DNA from: an uncultured Gammaproteobacteria bacterium
GTDB lineage: Bacteria; Pseudomonadota; Gammaproteobacteria; Eutrophobiales; Eutrophobiaceae
NCBI GenBank assembly: GCA_958295485.1
Contig: OY282354.1
Span: forward strand, 310,001-374,000
Direction: 5' to 3'
Length of the DNA: 64,000 bases
Shown: positions 1-9,345 of the stretch, piece by piece
How the letters are laid out: each line of letters opens with the position of its first letter
Numbering within the stretch: position 1 is the stretch's first letter
The notes under the pieces: model-generated
What the model saw: only the letters and a program-made list of their open reading frames with translations
Databases searched by the model: none
Told to the model about the DNA's origin: nothing
Program-made: the position numbers and the translations under genes

Positions 1-1
1 T

Positions 2-556
2 ACGATGCTGTTGACGTTTATCTCCCTGATCGGCTACAGCGTGGTCTATTCCATGTTCCTGAAACGGGCGACCCCGCAGAACATCGTGATCGGCGGCGCG
101 GCCGGCGCGGCCCCGCCGGTGCTGGGCTGGACTGCGGTAAGTGGTCAGCTGGATCCCCACGCATTGTTGCTTTTTTTGATCATCTTTGCCTGGACTCCCC
201 CCCACTTTTGGGCCTTGGCGATTGCCCGGCGCAAGGATTACGAGAACGCCGGCATTCCCATGTTGCCGGTGACCCACGGAGTCGCCTTCACCCGGCTGCA
301 TATACTGCTGTACACCCTGATTTTATTCATCGTCAGCTTGTTGCCTTATTTGACCGGAATGAGCGGCATGACGTATTTATTCGGCGCGGTGGCCTTGGGG
401 GTTGGTTTTCTGTATTTTACAATCAGGTTGCTGAAGACCGATGAAACTGCGGCGGCCATGCGCACGTTCAGTTACTCCGTCTGGTATTTAACGGGGATAT
501 TCGCCTGCTTGTTGGCAGACCATTATATCCCTGCAATGACGCAGCTGATCGGGTAA
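2..556 (+). CDS. cyoE: Heme O synthase (protoheme IX farnesyltransferase), C-terminal part
   Basis: This is the C-terminal 184 codons of a UbiA-family prenyltransferase, open to the left edge, so the true start lies outside the window; the full family length is about 300. It adds a farnesyl group to heme b to give heme o for terminal oxidases, in the inner membrane. The motif [15 protein letters not shown] is the second conserved loop of CyoE/CtaB proteins. Several hydrophobic membrane helices are visible before and after it, and the stop is TAA at 554-556. It converges on yggT. Identification is firm; whether the cell uses heme o or a is not shown here. Confidence 0.93.
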   Translation, partial: TMLLTFISLIGYSVVYSMFLKRATPQNIVIGGAAGAAPPVLGWTAVSGQLDPHALLLFLIIFAWTPPHFWALAIARRKDYENAGIPMLPVTHGVAFTRLHILLYTLILFIVSLLPYLTGMSGMTYLFGAVALGVGFLYFTIRLLKTDETAAAMRTFSYSVWYLTGIFACLLADHYIPAMTQLIG

Positions 557-628
557 ATCAAGACCGGCCGTTCGCCTTCCGGTCAAGTCGAATAACCGTT
601 TCCCCATCGTCTCTCCAATGCGCCGGCC

Positions 629-1210
629 TCAACCGGCTAAAGCTCTTGCCAGATCAGTAAGAGGTCTTACCAGCAAAATCAACGACAACTGTAAAAAAAC
701 AAACACCAGAATCGGTGAAAGATCAATGCCGTGCATGGAGGGCAATAATCGACGGGCGGGTCGTAACAGGGGTTCGGACAATTCATATAGAAGAACGGTA
801 ATGGGGTTATACGAACCCGGGTTGATCCAGCTGAGCAGGATATGTACAAAAATGACAAATATGAAGATGTAAATGATTGAGGTCAACAACTCGGCAATGC
901 TGAGTACGATCAGGGAGGCAAATGAAAAGAAAGCGCCATAAGTGATTAAACTGGTCAGGGTGAGTTCAATGGCCTGGAGCGAGACCATCAAAACGATGGT
1001 TGACCAATCGATACCGGCAAAACCCGGGATGACCCGGCGTAACAGTCGCAACGGCGGGTTGGTTGCCGTTAACAGGAAGCGTGATATGGGGTTACGGGAA
1101 TCGGCCCGGACCGTCTGCAATAGAAACCGCAAGACCACTAATAAAATATAAATGGAAAAAGCAGTGCTGATTAAATATAACACTGCATCAGCCAGGTAAG
1201 AGTTTCCCAT
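629..1210 (-). CDS. yggT: YggT family integral membrane protein
   Basis: A 193-residue protein with two YggT repeats (about residues 5-85 and 100-190), each with two hydrophobic helices and the conserved phrases NPISRFLL and INPGSYNPIT, which mark the loop between them. The family is linked to membrane stress and osmotic shock tolerance, but its biochemical role is not established. It starts 3 bases after the proC stop and is surely in the same operon (yggS-proC-yggT), a very common proteobacterial order. Length is normal for the two-repeat form. Confidence 0.9.
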   Translation of the reverse strand: MGNSYLADAVLYLISTAFSIYILLVVLRFLLQTVRADSRNPISRFLLTATNPPLRLLRRVIPGFAGIDWSTIVLMVSLQAIELTLTSLITYGAFFSFASLIVLSIAELLTSIIYIFIFVIFVHILLSWINPGSYNPITVLLYELSEPLLRPARRLLPSMHGIDLSPILVFVFLQLSLILLVRPLTDLARALAG

Positions 1211-1213
1211 TGC

Positions 1214-2038
1214 TTATTCCACCGGTCCCGCCAATTCCACCGAGCGCGCATGACAGGCAGTCAGCGCCCGCCGCAATAGTTGCTCCAATCCCCCATCCCG
1301 GAACACCTGTATCGCCTGTTCCGTCGTTCCCCCCGGTGAGGTGACTTGCTGTCGCAAGGTTGCCGCATCCATGCCGGTTTCTTTCAGCATCCTGGCCGCC
1401 CCCAGTGCGGTTTCAATCGTCAGCATACGGGCTTGTTCCCGGTCCAGCCCCATGTCGACGGCGATTTTTCCCAGCAGTTCGATGATCAGGAAAAAATAAG
1501 CCGGCCCGCTGCCGGAGACCGCGGTGACCGTATCCAGCAAGGACTCATCATCCAGCCAGACCGCGACGCCGACGGCCTGCATGATCCGCGTTGCCAGTTG
1601 CCGTTGCGTTGCGGTGACGTCCCCGGCGGCATACAGGGCCGCCGCGCCGGCCCGCACCAGCGCCGGCGTGTTGGGCATGACCCGCACGACGGGACAGAGG
1701 CCATCGAGTTGTTTTGCGATGGTATCGGCGCGAATGCCGGCCGCGATGGAGACGATTAAAGGGCGTTCGGTTTTCAGCGCCGCCCTGATGCCAGCCAGGA
1801 CGGCCGGGAGGATTTGCGGCTTGACCGCAAGGACAATGACCGCCGCGCCGGTGATGTTGCCGGCTATCCCGGCGCCAGTCTGGATATTGAACTCGGTCTC
1901 GACCCTGCGCCGTTGATTGCCGTCCGGCTCCACCCCGAACAGGGAAGCAACGGGATAACCATTGGCGATAAGCCCGCCGATGAGACTCCCCCCCATGTTG
2001 CCACAGCCGACAAAAATGATTTTCTGATCCTCCGCCAT
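1214..2038 (-). CDS. proC: Pyrroline-5-carboxylate reductase
   Basis: This enzyme reduces 1-pyrroline-5-carboxylate to L-proline with NAD(P)H, the last step of proline synthesis, in the cytoplasm. The 274-residue chain has the N-terminal Rossmann motif GCGNMGGSLIGGL (about residues 11-23) and the signature SGSGPAYFF near residue 170 in the C-terminal dimerisation and substrate domain, followed by the conserved TSPGGTTEQA. Length is that of the family. It sits between yggS and yggT on the same strand, with an 81-base gap from yggS. Confidence 0.97.
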   Translation of the reverse strand: MAEDQKIIFVGCGNMGGSLIGGLIANGYPVASLFGVEPDGNQRRRVETEFNIQTGAGIAGNITGAAVIVLAVKPQILPAVLAGIRAALKTERPLIVSIAAGIRADTIAKQLDGLCPVVRVMPNTPALVRAGAAALYAAGDVTATQRQLATRIMQAVGVAVWLDDESLLDTVTAVSGSGPAYFFLIIELLGKIAVDMGLDREQARMLTIETALGAARMLKETGMDAATLRQQVTSPGGTTEQAIQVFRDGGLEQLLRRALTACHARSVELAGPVE

Positions 2039-2119
2039 ATGAGCATCATATCAATTACCGCCAGGATTTGTACCAAAACCATAATCGGTCATAAACCGTG
2101 CCACGGATTGATCACATCG

Positions 2120-2803
2120 TTACGTCCTTGGGCCGAATAAGGCGGTACCGATCCTGACCAGGGTTGCCCCTTCGGCGATGGCGGCCGGCATATCATTAGT
2201 GGTGCCCATGGACAGGGTATCGAGTGGGTAGCCGGCGCTGATCAGCCGGTCATACAGGTCGCGCAGTTTGGCGAAGGCCAGTCTTTGTGTGGTGAAGTCG
2301 TTTGAAAGGGCGGGTAGCGCCATGAGCCCTCTCAGCCTTAACCGGGACAGGGGGAGGACTTGCCTGGCCAACTGCCCGGCTTCATCCATGGCAACGCCGG
2401 CCTTGCCCGGCTCGGCATCGACGTTGACTTGGATACAGATATTCAGGGGGGGCAACCCGGACGGGCGCGCCGCATTTAACCGATTGGCGATCTTGATACG
2501 ATCAACCGAGTGTATCCAGTGAAAATGGCTGGCGATCTGACGGGTTTTATTGGATTGCACCGGGCCGATGAAATGCCAGGTAAGGGGCTGCCCGGTCAAT
2601 TGCCGGATTTTCCCCAGGGTCTCCTGAACGTAGTTCTCGCCGAAATCCAGTTGCCCCAACTGCGCGAGCGATAAAATATCGGCATGATTACGAGTCTTGC
2701 TCACGGCGAGCAGTTTCACGCTGCCGGCCTCCCGCCCGAATTGTCGCTCTGCTGCCGCTATTTGCTGGCGTACCTGTTGCAGTTGTTCATGGAGGCTTTT
2801 CAT
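2120..2803 (-). CDS. yggS: YggS-family pyridoxal phosphate homeostasis protein
   Basis: A 227-residue single-domain PLP-binding protein of alanine-racemase fold, used in vitamin B6 and amino-acid homeostasis and not as a known catalyst. The PLP lysine is in LLAVSKTRN (about residue 36). Other family marks are FGENYVQE and the phosphate-binding SMGTTNDMPAAI close to the C terminus, where most family members read SMGMSxDxxxAI. It heads the yggS-proC-yggT operon. No pilT is seen upstream, unlike in many relatives. Confidence 0.95.
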   Translation of the reverse strand: MKSLHEQLQQVRQQIAAAERQFGREAGSVKLLAVSKTRNHADILSLAQLGQLDFGENYVQETLGKIRQLTGQPLTWHFIGPVQSNKTRQIASHFHWIHSVDRIKIANRLNAARPSGLPPLNICIQVNVDAEPGKAGVAMDEAGQLARQVLPLSRLRLRGLMALPALSNDFTTQRLAFAKLRDLYDRLISAGYPLDTLSMGTTNDMPAAIAEGATLVRIGTALFGPRT

Positions 2804-3027
2804 ATTTGATTAGTTGATTGAAAATGCAGTTTATCATGCAACAAATGGAGTGCAAGGAGCCGAGCCGGTCGTAACGTCGTTCGCGGCAGGTGGTTGGCGG
2901 GGTGTTGAACCAGAACAATGAGGTGTTCAAGGCAGCGGAAGATGGATGGAACGGGCCGTGCTGGACGGGTACTGCGGAATGCCTCGGTATATCTCTGACA
3001 AGCCCGCCGATTTTTCTTGCAGGCAAT

Positions 3028-3054
3028 AAAAAAGGGTCATTAAGACCCTTTTTT
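3028..3054. terminator. Bidirectional intrinsic terminator after pqqA
   Basis: A perfect 11-bp stem (AAAAAAGGGTC / GACCCTTTTTT) with a 5-base loop ATTAA. Read on the minus strand it begins about 20 bases after the pqqA stop and ends in a run of T, so it should end or attenuate pqqA transcription. It works in both directions on paper. Confidence 0.85.
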
Positions 3055-3074
3055 ATACAGCACGTAGTGTGAAA

Positions 3075-3149
3075 TTACTTGTTGTTGATGTACATCGTAA
3101 CTTCGAAGCCGAAGCGGATGTCGTTATACTCAGGAGTTTCCCATTTCAT
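3075..3149 (-). CDS. pqqA: PQQ precursor peptide PqqA
   Basis: A 24-residue peptide, MKWETPEYNDIRFGFEVTMY plus INNK. It matches the PqqA family in length and in the key E-V-T-M-Y element, whose Glu and Tyr side chains are joined and become the PQQ skeleton; the start MKW and the phrase RFGFEVTMY also fit. A good ribosome binding site (GAGGAAG) lies about 6 bases before the ATG at 3149. The peptide is the substrate of the radical SAM enzyme PqqE with the chaperone PqqD. No pqqB, C, D or E is next to it; downstream is a strong terminator and then yggS. The gene therefore looks monocistronic, with the rest of the pathway elsewhere. Confidence 0.9.
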   Translation of the reverse strand: MKWETPEYNDIRFGFEVTMYINNK

Positions 3150-3381
3150 GTTGACTTCCTCGCAGTTGGTTAATTAAAGGGGTTAAAAACTTCTTCATGT
3201 AAGACAGTGCAGATAGTGTGCCACAATTTGGCCTGGCGCTGAAAAAAGGAATAATTGTTTTTATATCAGATAGTTACAGTTTTATTCAAATGGAGTAAAA
3301 AAATCGCGCGGCGGGTACGATCGACGAAATTGGTTGCAACTATTCAACTGATTGGTTGTTATCAACCACTCCCGGGCTCAA

Positions 3382-4287
3382 CTACGTTACGTCGTGGTTA
3401 AGCGGATACACTGCATTACCCGCAAAAACCGGGCCGTCCACGCAGACCCGTTGCATGGACAGTTTACCGTTTTGATACACGGGCACGGCACAGCCCGCGC
3501 AACCTCCGACCGCACAGGCCATGTATTCCTCCAGTGAGACCTGGCAAGGCAGGGAAAACGCCTGTGCCAAGTGGGCAACGGCCCGCAACATGGGCGTCGG
3601 CCCGCAACTGAATATCTCGACCTGCTGGCGCTGGTCCGCGTCCATGTTTTCCAGCCATTGCCGCGCCATCCCGGTAACAAACCCGTCGTAACAGCCGCTG
3701 TAACCCTGTTTGCTGGCAAGTCGGCTGGCAACCCCCCAGTCTTCCAATAACGGCATGCAGGCGGTCACGTGGTTGGGGATGCCATCGATCATGATCCGGG
3801 AAGGCCTGGGGGTAAAGGGAAAAGGGATCTCAGAGCCCATAATAACAAGGGGGTTCACGCCCCCGGCCTGTTTGTCGGTCTGTTTACACATACGCTCGGC
3901 AAGAAACACCATGGGAGGAATGCCTACCCCACCGCCGATGAGTAAGGGCTTACTCCGGTAATTATTCTGCTTGAACGGCACACCGATGGGGCCTAACAGG
4001 CTGAGCTGATCGTTGACCCTGGCGGCAGCCAGTTTTTTTGTGCCTGAACCATGAACCTTATACAGAATCTCAATCCAGCCGGCCCCGGCATCAGCGCGCA
4101 TGATCGACATGGGACGGCGCATGGGCAAGTCGTCATGGCAACGCAGGTGAATGAAGCTGCCCGGCAAGGCTTGCGATGCAGTGTCGCCCGCCGCCAGGCG
4201 CATCAGGTATTGACCGGCCGGCAGCGGCTGATGTTGCAATACAACGGCGTCCTCGACGAAGATGGTCTCTCGATTGTCAGCCTGCAT
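3382..4287 (-). CDS. pyrK: Dihydroorotate dehydrogenase electron transfer subunit (PyrK-like)
   Basis: A 301-residue ferredoxin-reductase-type flavoprotein. The FAD site is in RRPMSIMRA (about residue 57), the nucleotide-binding glycine loop is LIGGGVGIPPMVF (about 115), and a C-terminal [2Fe-2S] site has the spacing C-x4-C-x2-C followed by RVCVDGPVF. In the class 1B enzyme this subunit passes electrons from PyrD to NAD+. It lies 148 bases downstream of pyrX on the same strand, so a role in pyrimidine synthesis is likely. No pyrD is in the window, so the partner is unknown; the protein could also serve another oxidoreductase. Confidence 0.85.
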   Translation of the reverse strand: MQADNRETIFVEDAVVLQHQPLPAGQYLMRLAAGDTASQALPGSFIHLRCHDDLPMRRPMSIMRADAGAGWIEILYKVHGSGTKKLAAARVNDQLSLLGPIGVPFKQNNYRSKPLLIGGGVGIPPMVFLAERMCKQTDKQAGGVNPLVIMGSEIPFPFTPRPSRIMIDGIPNHVTACMPLLEDWGVASRLASKQGYSGCYDGFVTGMARQWLENMDADQRQQVEIFSCGPTPMLRAVAHLAQAFSLPCQVSLEEYMACAVGGCAGCAVPVYQNGKLSMQRVCVDGPVFAGNAVYPLNHDVT

Positions 4288-4435
4288 ATCTTATCAAGGG
4301 ACGCGCTGACCGCGCCGGATTTTGGATATTATCGACAGCAGGGAAATTTCCATCAAGGATAAGCGACCCCAAGTTACAAGGTTCCAGGGTCATGCCTGGC
4401 GAGCCAGAGCAGCGCATGTATCACGCGGGCGCTTT

Positions 4436-5716
4436 TTACGGGTCCTCATATACCACCTTGCCGTTGAGGATAGTATGGCTGGTTTTGCCGTTCATTTCCC
4501 AGTTATCGAAGGGCGTATTTTTTCCGGCGCTGGTTAATTCGTCTGCTTTGACTGTCCACTGCCGGTTGGTGTCGAAAATAAACAGATCGGCCTTGGCGCC
4601 GGGTTCAAGGGCGCCCGCATCCAGGCCGGCAATCGCGGCTGGTTGACAGGTGAGCGCGCGCAGGATTCGTTCAAGACTGAAACCGTGAGTATCCGCCAAG
4701 TTGAACATTAACGGCGCCAGTACCTCCAGGGTTGAAGCGCCGGGTTCAGTTGCGCCGAACGGCGCGGCCTTGGCATCTTCGTCATGGGGTTGGTGGTCCG
4801 AGCAGACGGCGTCGATGGCGCCGGACCTGAGCCCGTCAAGCAGGGCGTGTTTGTCCCGGTCGGTACGCAGGGGCGGTAACAGGTGACATTGAGAGTTAAA
4901 TCCGTCCACGTCGATTTCCGTGAGATACAAATGACAGATACCGACGTCAGCCGTGACCGGCAGTCCCTGCTGTTTTGCCTCCTTGATCATCGCCACGCCC
5001 CTTGCGGAAGACAGGCGGCAAAAATGGGCGGTGACTCCGGTCTGCTCGATTAACAACAAGGCGCGACTGATAGCGGTCGTCTCCGCGGTTTCAGGAATAC
5101 CGGGCAACCCCAAGCGAGCGCTGATCTGACCTTCATGCATCACCCCGTTGTTTTTCAGGTAGCTGTCTTCCGGCGAGATAAAAACCGGCACGGCAAAACC
5201 GGCGGCATATTCAAGCGCGCGTCTTAGCGCTTCCGTGTTGACAATCGGCCGGCAGGCATTGGAAAAGCCGATGCAACCCGCCTGTTTGAGCGCCGCCATT
5301 TCCGTTAATTGCTCCCCGGCAAGACCCTTGGTGAGCGCGCCCAACGGGTAAATCCGGGTCTTGTCAACCCGGTATTGACGTTGGTGAATCAGTTCAACAA
5401 CCGCCGGCGTGTCTATCACCGGCCAGGTATCCGGCGGGCATACCAGGCTGGTTACTCCTGAACGGGCGGCGGCTTCCGATTCGGAGGCGATGGTTGCCTT
5501 ATGCTCAAAGCCCGGCTCGCGAAGGTGTACGCTCAGGTCAACGATCCCCGGACAAACATATTGCCCGTTCAGCGTCAATTCAAGCTCCGCGGTGAAGCCT
5601 TCCATCGGGTCGATGACAGAGATGATTTTGCCATCCGCTATATACACGTCTCCCCGCCCGTCAACCCGGGTGGCGGGACAGATGACGTGGCCGTTATTGA
5701 TTTTAATCCGCATCAA
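4436..5716 (-). CDS. pyrX: Dihydroorotase-like protein, probably non-catalytic (PyrX/PyrC')
   Basis: A 426-residue amidohydrolase-fold protein of the dihydroorotase family. Its closest recalled relatives are the Pseudomonas PyrC'/PyrX proteins that stabilise aspartate carbamoyltransferase without being active. The first metal histidine is lost: [10 protein letters not shown] stands where active enzymes have DxHxH. The DDG segment of active class I enzymes is replaced by GFSNA. The downstream [11 protein letters not shown] is kept. It overlaps pyrB by 4 bases (ATGA), which fits a PyrB-PyrX complex. Residual activity cannot be excluded from sequence, since the second His and the late Asp remain. 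A separate active dihydroorotase should exist elsewhere. Confidence 0.88.
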   Translation of the reverse strand: MMRIKINNGHVICPATRVDGRGDVYIADGKIISVIDPMEGFTAELELTLNGQYVCPGIVDLSVHLREPGFEHKATIASESEAAARSGVTSLVCPPDTWPVIDTPAVVELIHQRQYRVDKTRIYPLGALTKGLAGEQLTEMAALKQAGCIGFSNACRPIVNTEALRRALEYAAGFAVPVFISPEDSYLKNNGVMHEGQISARLGLPGIPETAETTAISRALLLIEQTGVTAHFCRLSSARGVAMIKEAKQQGLPVTADVGICHLYLTEIDVDGFNSQCHLLPPLRTDRDKHALLDGLRSGAIDAVCSDHQPHDEDAKAAPFGATEPGASTLEVLAPLMFNLADTHGFSLERILRALTCQPAAIAGLDAGALEPGAKADLFIFDTNRQWTVKADELTSAGKNTPFDNWEMNGKTSHTILNGKVVYEDP

Positions 5717-6705
5717 CCGCCGCCCGCTTTTTCACCCGGTTTTTCGCTTGGAGCAGAACCCATGACCATTGCCATGACAGCCATGCGTATCGCTATGCCG
5801 TGGCTGACCTGTTGCAGGATGACCGACCTCTCCCCGTCCGCGACCTGTGAATCAATTTCTATTCCCCGGTTGATCGGTCCCGGGTGCATGACGATGACAT
5901 CAGGCTTTGCCACGCCCAGGCGTTTCTCGGTCAGGCCGAAACAACTGAAGTATTCATGCTCGCTGGGCAAGACGGCGTTTTTTATGCGTTCCCGTTGCAA
6001 GCGCAACATGGTAATCACGTCCACGTCTTGCAGCCCTTCGGCCAGATCATGAAATACGCGTACGCCCAGGTTCTCGATATTTTTCGGCAACAGGGTCTTT
6101 GGCGCTATGACCCGTATATCGCTGACTCCTAAAACATTCAAAGCGTGTATTTCCGAGCGGGCAACCCGCGAGTGAGCGATATCGCCGACGATAGCGACCC
6201 GCAGTGGCGCAAAATCCGGTTTATGCCGGCGGATGGTGAACATGTCCAACATCGCCTGGGTAGGATGGGCATGGCTACCATCGCCCGCATTAATCACGTG
6301 GATATTTTCCGCCACTTGGCTGGCGATAAAATGCGCGGCCCCGCTGTTCCCATGGCGCACGACGAACATATCGCAGTGCATGGCCTCCAGGGTGTGCAGT
6401 GTGTCTTGCAAGGTCTCACCTTTATTGGCGGCCGATGCGGCAATGTTGATGTTAAGTACGTCGGCTGACAGGCGTTTGGCTGCCAGTTCAAAGGTTGTTC
6501 GCGTCCGGGTACTCGGTTCGAAAAACAGGTTTACCACTGTTTTGCCCCGCAACAAGGGCACTTTTTTTACCGCGCGGTCGCCTACGCCGGCAAACGATTC
6601 AGCGTAATCGAGGATAGTTGACAGGATTTGACGATTCAGCCCTTCCGTCGACAAGAAATGTTTAAGACGGCCTTGTTGATCCAGTTGCGGGTTAAACGCC
6701 GTCAT
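5713..6705 (-). CDS. pyrB: Aspartate carbamoyltransferase catalytic subunit
   Basis: A 330-residue enzyme that joins carbamoyl phosphate and aspartate to carbamoyl aspartate, the committed step of pyrimidine synthesis. The carbamoyl-phosphate motif [13 protein letters not shown] is near residue 60, and the conserved HPTQAMLD and HPGPINRG follow at about 145 and 275. It overlaps both pyrR and pyrX by 4 bases. No pyrI regulatory gene is present, which agrees with the class A (PyrB-PyrX) enzyme of pseudomonads. Confidence 0.97.
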   Translation of the reverse strand: MTAFNPQLDQQGRLKHFLSTEGLNRQILSTILDYAESFAGVGDRAVKKVPLLRGKTVVNLFFEPSTRTRTTFELAAKRLSADVLNINIAASAANKGETLQDTLHTLEAMHCDMFVVRHGNSGAAHFIASQVAENIHVINAGDGSHAHPTQAMLDMFTIRRHKPDFAPLRVAIVGDIAHSRVARSEIHALNVLGVSDIRVIAPKTLLPKNIENLGVRVFHDLAEGLQDVDVITMLRLQRERIKNAVLPSEHEYFSCFGLTEKRLGVAKPDVIVMHPGPINRGIEIDSQVADGERSVILQQVSHGIAIRMAVMAMVMGSAPSEKPGEKAGGG

Positions 6706-7202
6706 TCTGTCGTTGTCATTTCCAGCGCCAGGGGTTCCGGCCCGGTGAGTTTAATGTGCTCGTTCGCATCGAGATTGAGAGATTTTCCGACGACGTCAGC
6801 CTGCACGGGCAATTCCCTGCCGCTGCGGTCTACCAGTACCGCCAGACAGATGCTCGCCAGCCTGCCGTAATCGAATAATTCATTCATGGCCGCGCGCACC
6901 GTCCTGCCGGTGTAGAGCACGTCGTCGATTAAAATCACGTGACGGTCGGCAATGTCGAAAGGCAGGTTGGAGGGGGTCACCCGTGGATGCAGGCCGACCC
7001 GGCTGAAGTCATCCCGGTAGAATGCGATGTTCAGCTTGCCGAGTGGCGAGTCGGAACCATACATTCGGTGCAATCGTTGAGCTATCCAGACGCCGCCGGT
7101 GTGGATGCCGACAAATAAGGGATCATGTCTGTCGTGGTCTTCCAGGTATCGATCCAGGTCTGACTTCATGGTCCGGATCAGTTGATGGACATTAATCCGC
7201 AT
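6702..7202 (-). CDS. pyrR: PyrR bifunctional regulator / uracil phosphoribosyltransferase
   Basis: A 166-residue phosphoribosyltransferase. The PRPP-binding loop [18 protein letters not shown] lies at about residues 90-107 and [15 protein letters not shown] near residue 26-40. In Bacillus PyrR binds pyr mRNA for attenuation and makes UMP from uracil; in gammaproteobacteria the regulatory role is less certain. It is first in the pyrR-pyrB-pyrX set, 70 bases after ruvX. I see no clear PyrR-binding leader hairpin ahead of it. Confidence 0.93.
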   Translation of the reverse strand: MRINVHQLIRTMKSDLDRYLEDHDRHDPLFVGIHTGGVWIAQRLHRMYGSDSPLGKLNIAFYRDDFSRVGLHPRVTPSNLPFDIADRHVILIDDVLYTGRTVRAAMNELFDYGRLASICLAVLVDRSGRELPVQADVVGKSLNLDANEHIKLTGPEPLALEMTTTE

Positions 7203-7272
7203 AACTCACCAAAACCCGCCCTTGCGCGTTGTAAGCAGGGGTCGCTTGTCATCAATGAAAAACCCCTCCGGT

Positions 7273-7710
7273 TCAGCCATTGTAACACCTTCTGACAAGC
7301 CTGGTATTTTGTTGCAACCAACCCTCCAGGATAACCTGAGCCGCAATGTGATCGATTTTCGCTTTTTTTGGTTGCCGGGTAGCGGCCTCAAAGGTCGATA
7401 ATCTTTCATCCGCGCGCAGCACGGGCAACCGATAACGGCCATGTAATTTTCTGGCAAACTTATCAGCATGAGCGGTGACAGGCTGTCTGCTGCCATCGAT
7501 ATTCAATGGATTTCCCACGAGCAGGGCCTGGGGCCGCCATTGTTTGATTATGGTAGTGATCCGGCCCCAATCAGGCCGGTGATTATGAACGGGAATAATT
7601 TCCAGCGGCGTCGCCGTGTCAGTCAGGGTTTGACCAACCGCCACGCCTATTTTTTTCGTGCCGTAATCAAAACAGAGCAGGGTAATTTGCCGTGATGTTT
7701 CGTTATTCAA
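7273..7710 (-). CDS. ruvX: Putative pre-16S rRNA nuclease / Holliday junction resolvase-like YqgF
   Basis: A 145-residue RNase H-fold nuclease. The first acidic residue is in LLCFDYGTKKIGVAVGQ and the family motif LLVGNPLNIDGSRQPVT is in the middle, with DERLSTFEA after it. It acts in 16S rRNA 5' end maturation; a role at Holliday junctions has also been claimed for the family. The usual family text is VGLPLNMDG; here VGNPLNIDG is a minor change. It lies between yqgE and pyrR as in Pseudomonas. Confidence 0.93.
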   Translation of the reverse strand: MNNETSRQITLLCFDYGTKKIGVAVGQTLTDTATPLEIIPVHNHRPDWGRITTIIKQWRPQALLVGNPLNIDGSRQPVTAHADKFARKLHGRYRLPVLRADERLSTFEAATRQPKKAKIDHIAAQVILEGWLQQNTRLVRRCYNG

Positions 7711-7790
7711 TCTTTAACCCATCAGCCCCGTTGAAGGCGCGGCCGGGTCGGGATGATACGCCAACCCGGGAACGGGAACCGCGCGTGAGA

Positions 7791-8378
7791 TCACGCGTGG
7801 CCGACCCCCGTTGATATTTGATTGGAGTCTATGCCTAACAAGGCGGTTGCGGATGTCCAGCGTTGTTCAAATGGGGTTTTAAAAATAATATCCAGGTCCG
7901 CGGAGACGTTAAGCCAGGCATTGTCTTTTATCTCATTCTCCAGTTGACCGGCTGCCCAACCGGCGTAACCCAGCGCGATCATGAAATTTTTCGGGCCCGC
8001 GCTTTCTGCAATAGCATGTAATATGTCAAGGGACGTTGTCACCCCCAGGACATCGTTGATATTAATCGATGAATCCCATTGACTATCCGGTTCGTGTAAC
8101 ACAAAGCCCCTGTCGGTGTGAACGGGCCCGCCGTGATAAACGGGCGCCTGCCTGATGGTTTTATTCTGCGGCTTCAGTTTCATTTGCGCCAGGATTTCAC
8201 CCAACTCGCATTCCAAAGGGCGATTGATGACGATACCCATTGCGCCTTCGTCATTGTGCGCGCAGATATAGGTGACGGTTTGATAGAAATCAGGATCCAA
8301 CAGGTTTGGCATGGCGATGAGAAACTGGTTAGTGAGGTTGTTGGATAGCATGGCCGCCATAGTATCGGTATAAGACAA
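7791..8378 (-). CDS. yqgE: YqgE/AlgH family protein
   Basis: A 195-residue member of the YqgE/AlgH family (DUF179), with the N-terminal signature NQFLIAMPNLLDPDFYQTV and the conserved GAMGIVINRPL, PVYHGGPV and ALGYAGWAAGQLE. The function is unproven; it is named from a link to alginate regulation in Pseudomonas. The true start is more likely one of the internal Met codons at 8360 or 8351 (MLSNNLTNQF), since family members begin just before that motif. It stands between tonB and ruvX. Confidence 0.92.
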   Translation of the reverse strand: MSYTDTMAAMLSNNLTNQFLIAMPNLLDPDFYQTVTYICAHNDEGAMGIVINRPLECELGEILAQMKLKPQNKTIRQAPVYHGGPVHTDRGFVLHEPDSQWDSSININDVLGVTTSLDILHAIAESAGPKNFMIALGYAGWAAGQLENEIKDNAWLNVSADLDIIFKTPFEQRWTSATALLGIDSNQISTGVGHA

Positions 8379-8449
8379 AAAAAACTACTTTGAGATAATA
8401 AAAATGGTCTCCGGGCGCGAGTATTTTTGCGGCTTTGGAGCTGACTGAT

Positions 8450-9343
8450 CTACCTGAACCCACGGTTATTTAAAAATTGCCAGGTTCGGGTAATGTGTAA
8501 AATATCTGTTTCAGCGCGGAAGCCCTTGGGGAAAGGCGCATATGGTGAAGCCAGCTCTACAATTCTGATCGCAGCTTCATCCAGTATTTTATGGCCTGAG
8601 GAGCGGCGAATGGTAATTTGATTAACGCTGCCGTCTGAATTTAATGCTACGTCCAGGATCAGGTTGCCCGAGATTTTCCGTTTTCTTGCTTCATCCGGGT
8701 AATTCAAGTTCCCGACGCGCTCGACTTTCGCCCGCCATGCTTCCATATAAGCCGCATATTTATATTCACGGGTGCTGGCCGATATGAATTTTCTTTTGGG
8801 CCGCTCCGCTTTCGCTTCAAGTTTGCGTTCTATCTCTGCATTCATGGCGGCTATCCTGAAACTGTTAGTCAGCAAAGCAGTGGCGGTTGGCTTGGGCTTG
8901 GTCGGGGGTTCCTTTTCTGCGGTTTTCGTTATGGCCGGTTCGACGTTCAACGGCTTGGTGATTTCCGCCGGCACCGGCGTCGTATCGACGGTCGTTTCAG
9001 GGCTGGTTTTAATCACCGGTTCGGACGGTTGTGTTTCCGGCGGCGCGACGACTTCCAGCTGTTCGCCGGGAAGGGGGGGGGGCGAAGGGGTTGCCGGTAT
9101 AATTTCCTGTGGGACATCACCTCCACCCTGCTGATTGGCTTGCGCCAGGATGTCTGTTTCGTCCTCCATCTTGCTTGACTGTTGAACAAGGATGACTTCC
9201 ATCGAGTCATAACGCGGTTTAATTTCATCCCCGGGTTTGAAGACGATCCCTAAAATGATAATGGCATGGAGGATGATGGCGAGGCAAAGGGTTAAGCCAA
9301 GCCGGTCAGCCGGCGTGATCTCCGGCTGTATCGCAACCGCCAT
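8450..9343 (-). CDS. tonB: TonB energy transducer
   Basis: About 297 residues from the ATG at 9341-9343, which starts two bases after the gshB stop; a longer start at 9364 would overlap gshB and is less likely. There is one N-terminal membrane helix (about residues 18-35), then a periplasmic Pro/Glu/Thr-rich stretch and a C-terminal TonB domain with YPDEARKRKISG, IRRSSGHKILDEAA and the YAPFP motif. It links ExbBD to outer-membrane receptors; two such receptors are encoded at 39.6 and 46.0 kb. exbB and exbD are not in the window. In many gammaproteobacteria this tonB copy beside gshB is linked to type IV pili or other tasks, so the partner receptor is open. Confidence 0.9.
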   Translation of the reverse strand: MAVAIQPEITPADRLGLTLCLAIILHAIIILGIVFKPGDEIKPRYDSMEVILVQQSSKMEDETDILAQANQQGGGDVPQEIIPATPSPPPLPGEQLEVVAPPETQPSEPVIKTSPETTVDTTPVPAEITKPLNVEPAITKTAEKEPPTKPKPTATALLTNSFRIAAMNAEIERKLEAKAERPKRKFISASTREYKYAAYMEAWRAKVERVGNLNYPDEARKRKISGNLILDVALNSDGSVNQITIRRSSGHKILDEAAIRIVELASPYAPFPKGFRAETDILHITRTWQFLNNRGFR

Positions 9344-9345
9344 AC

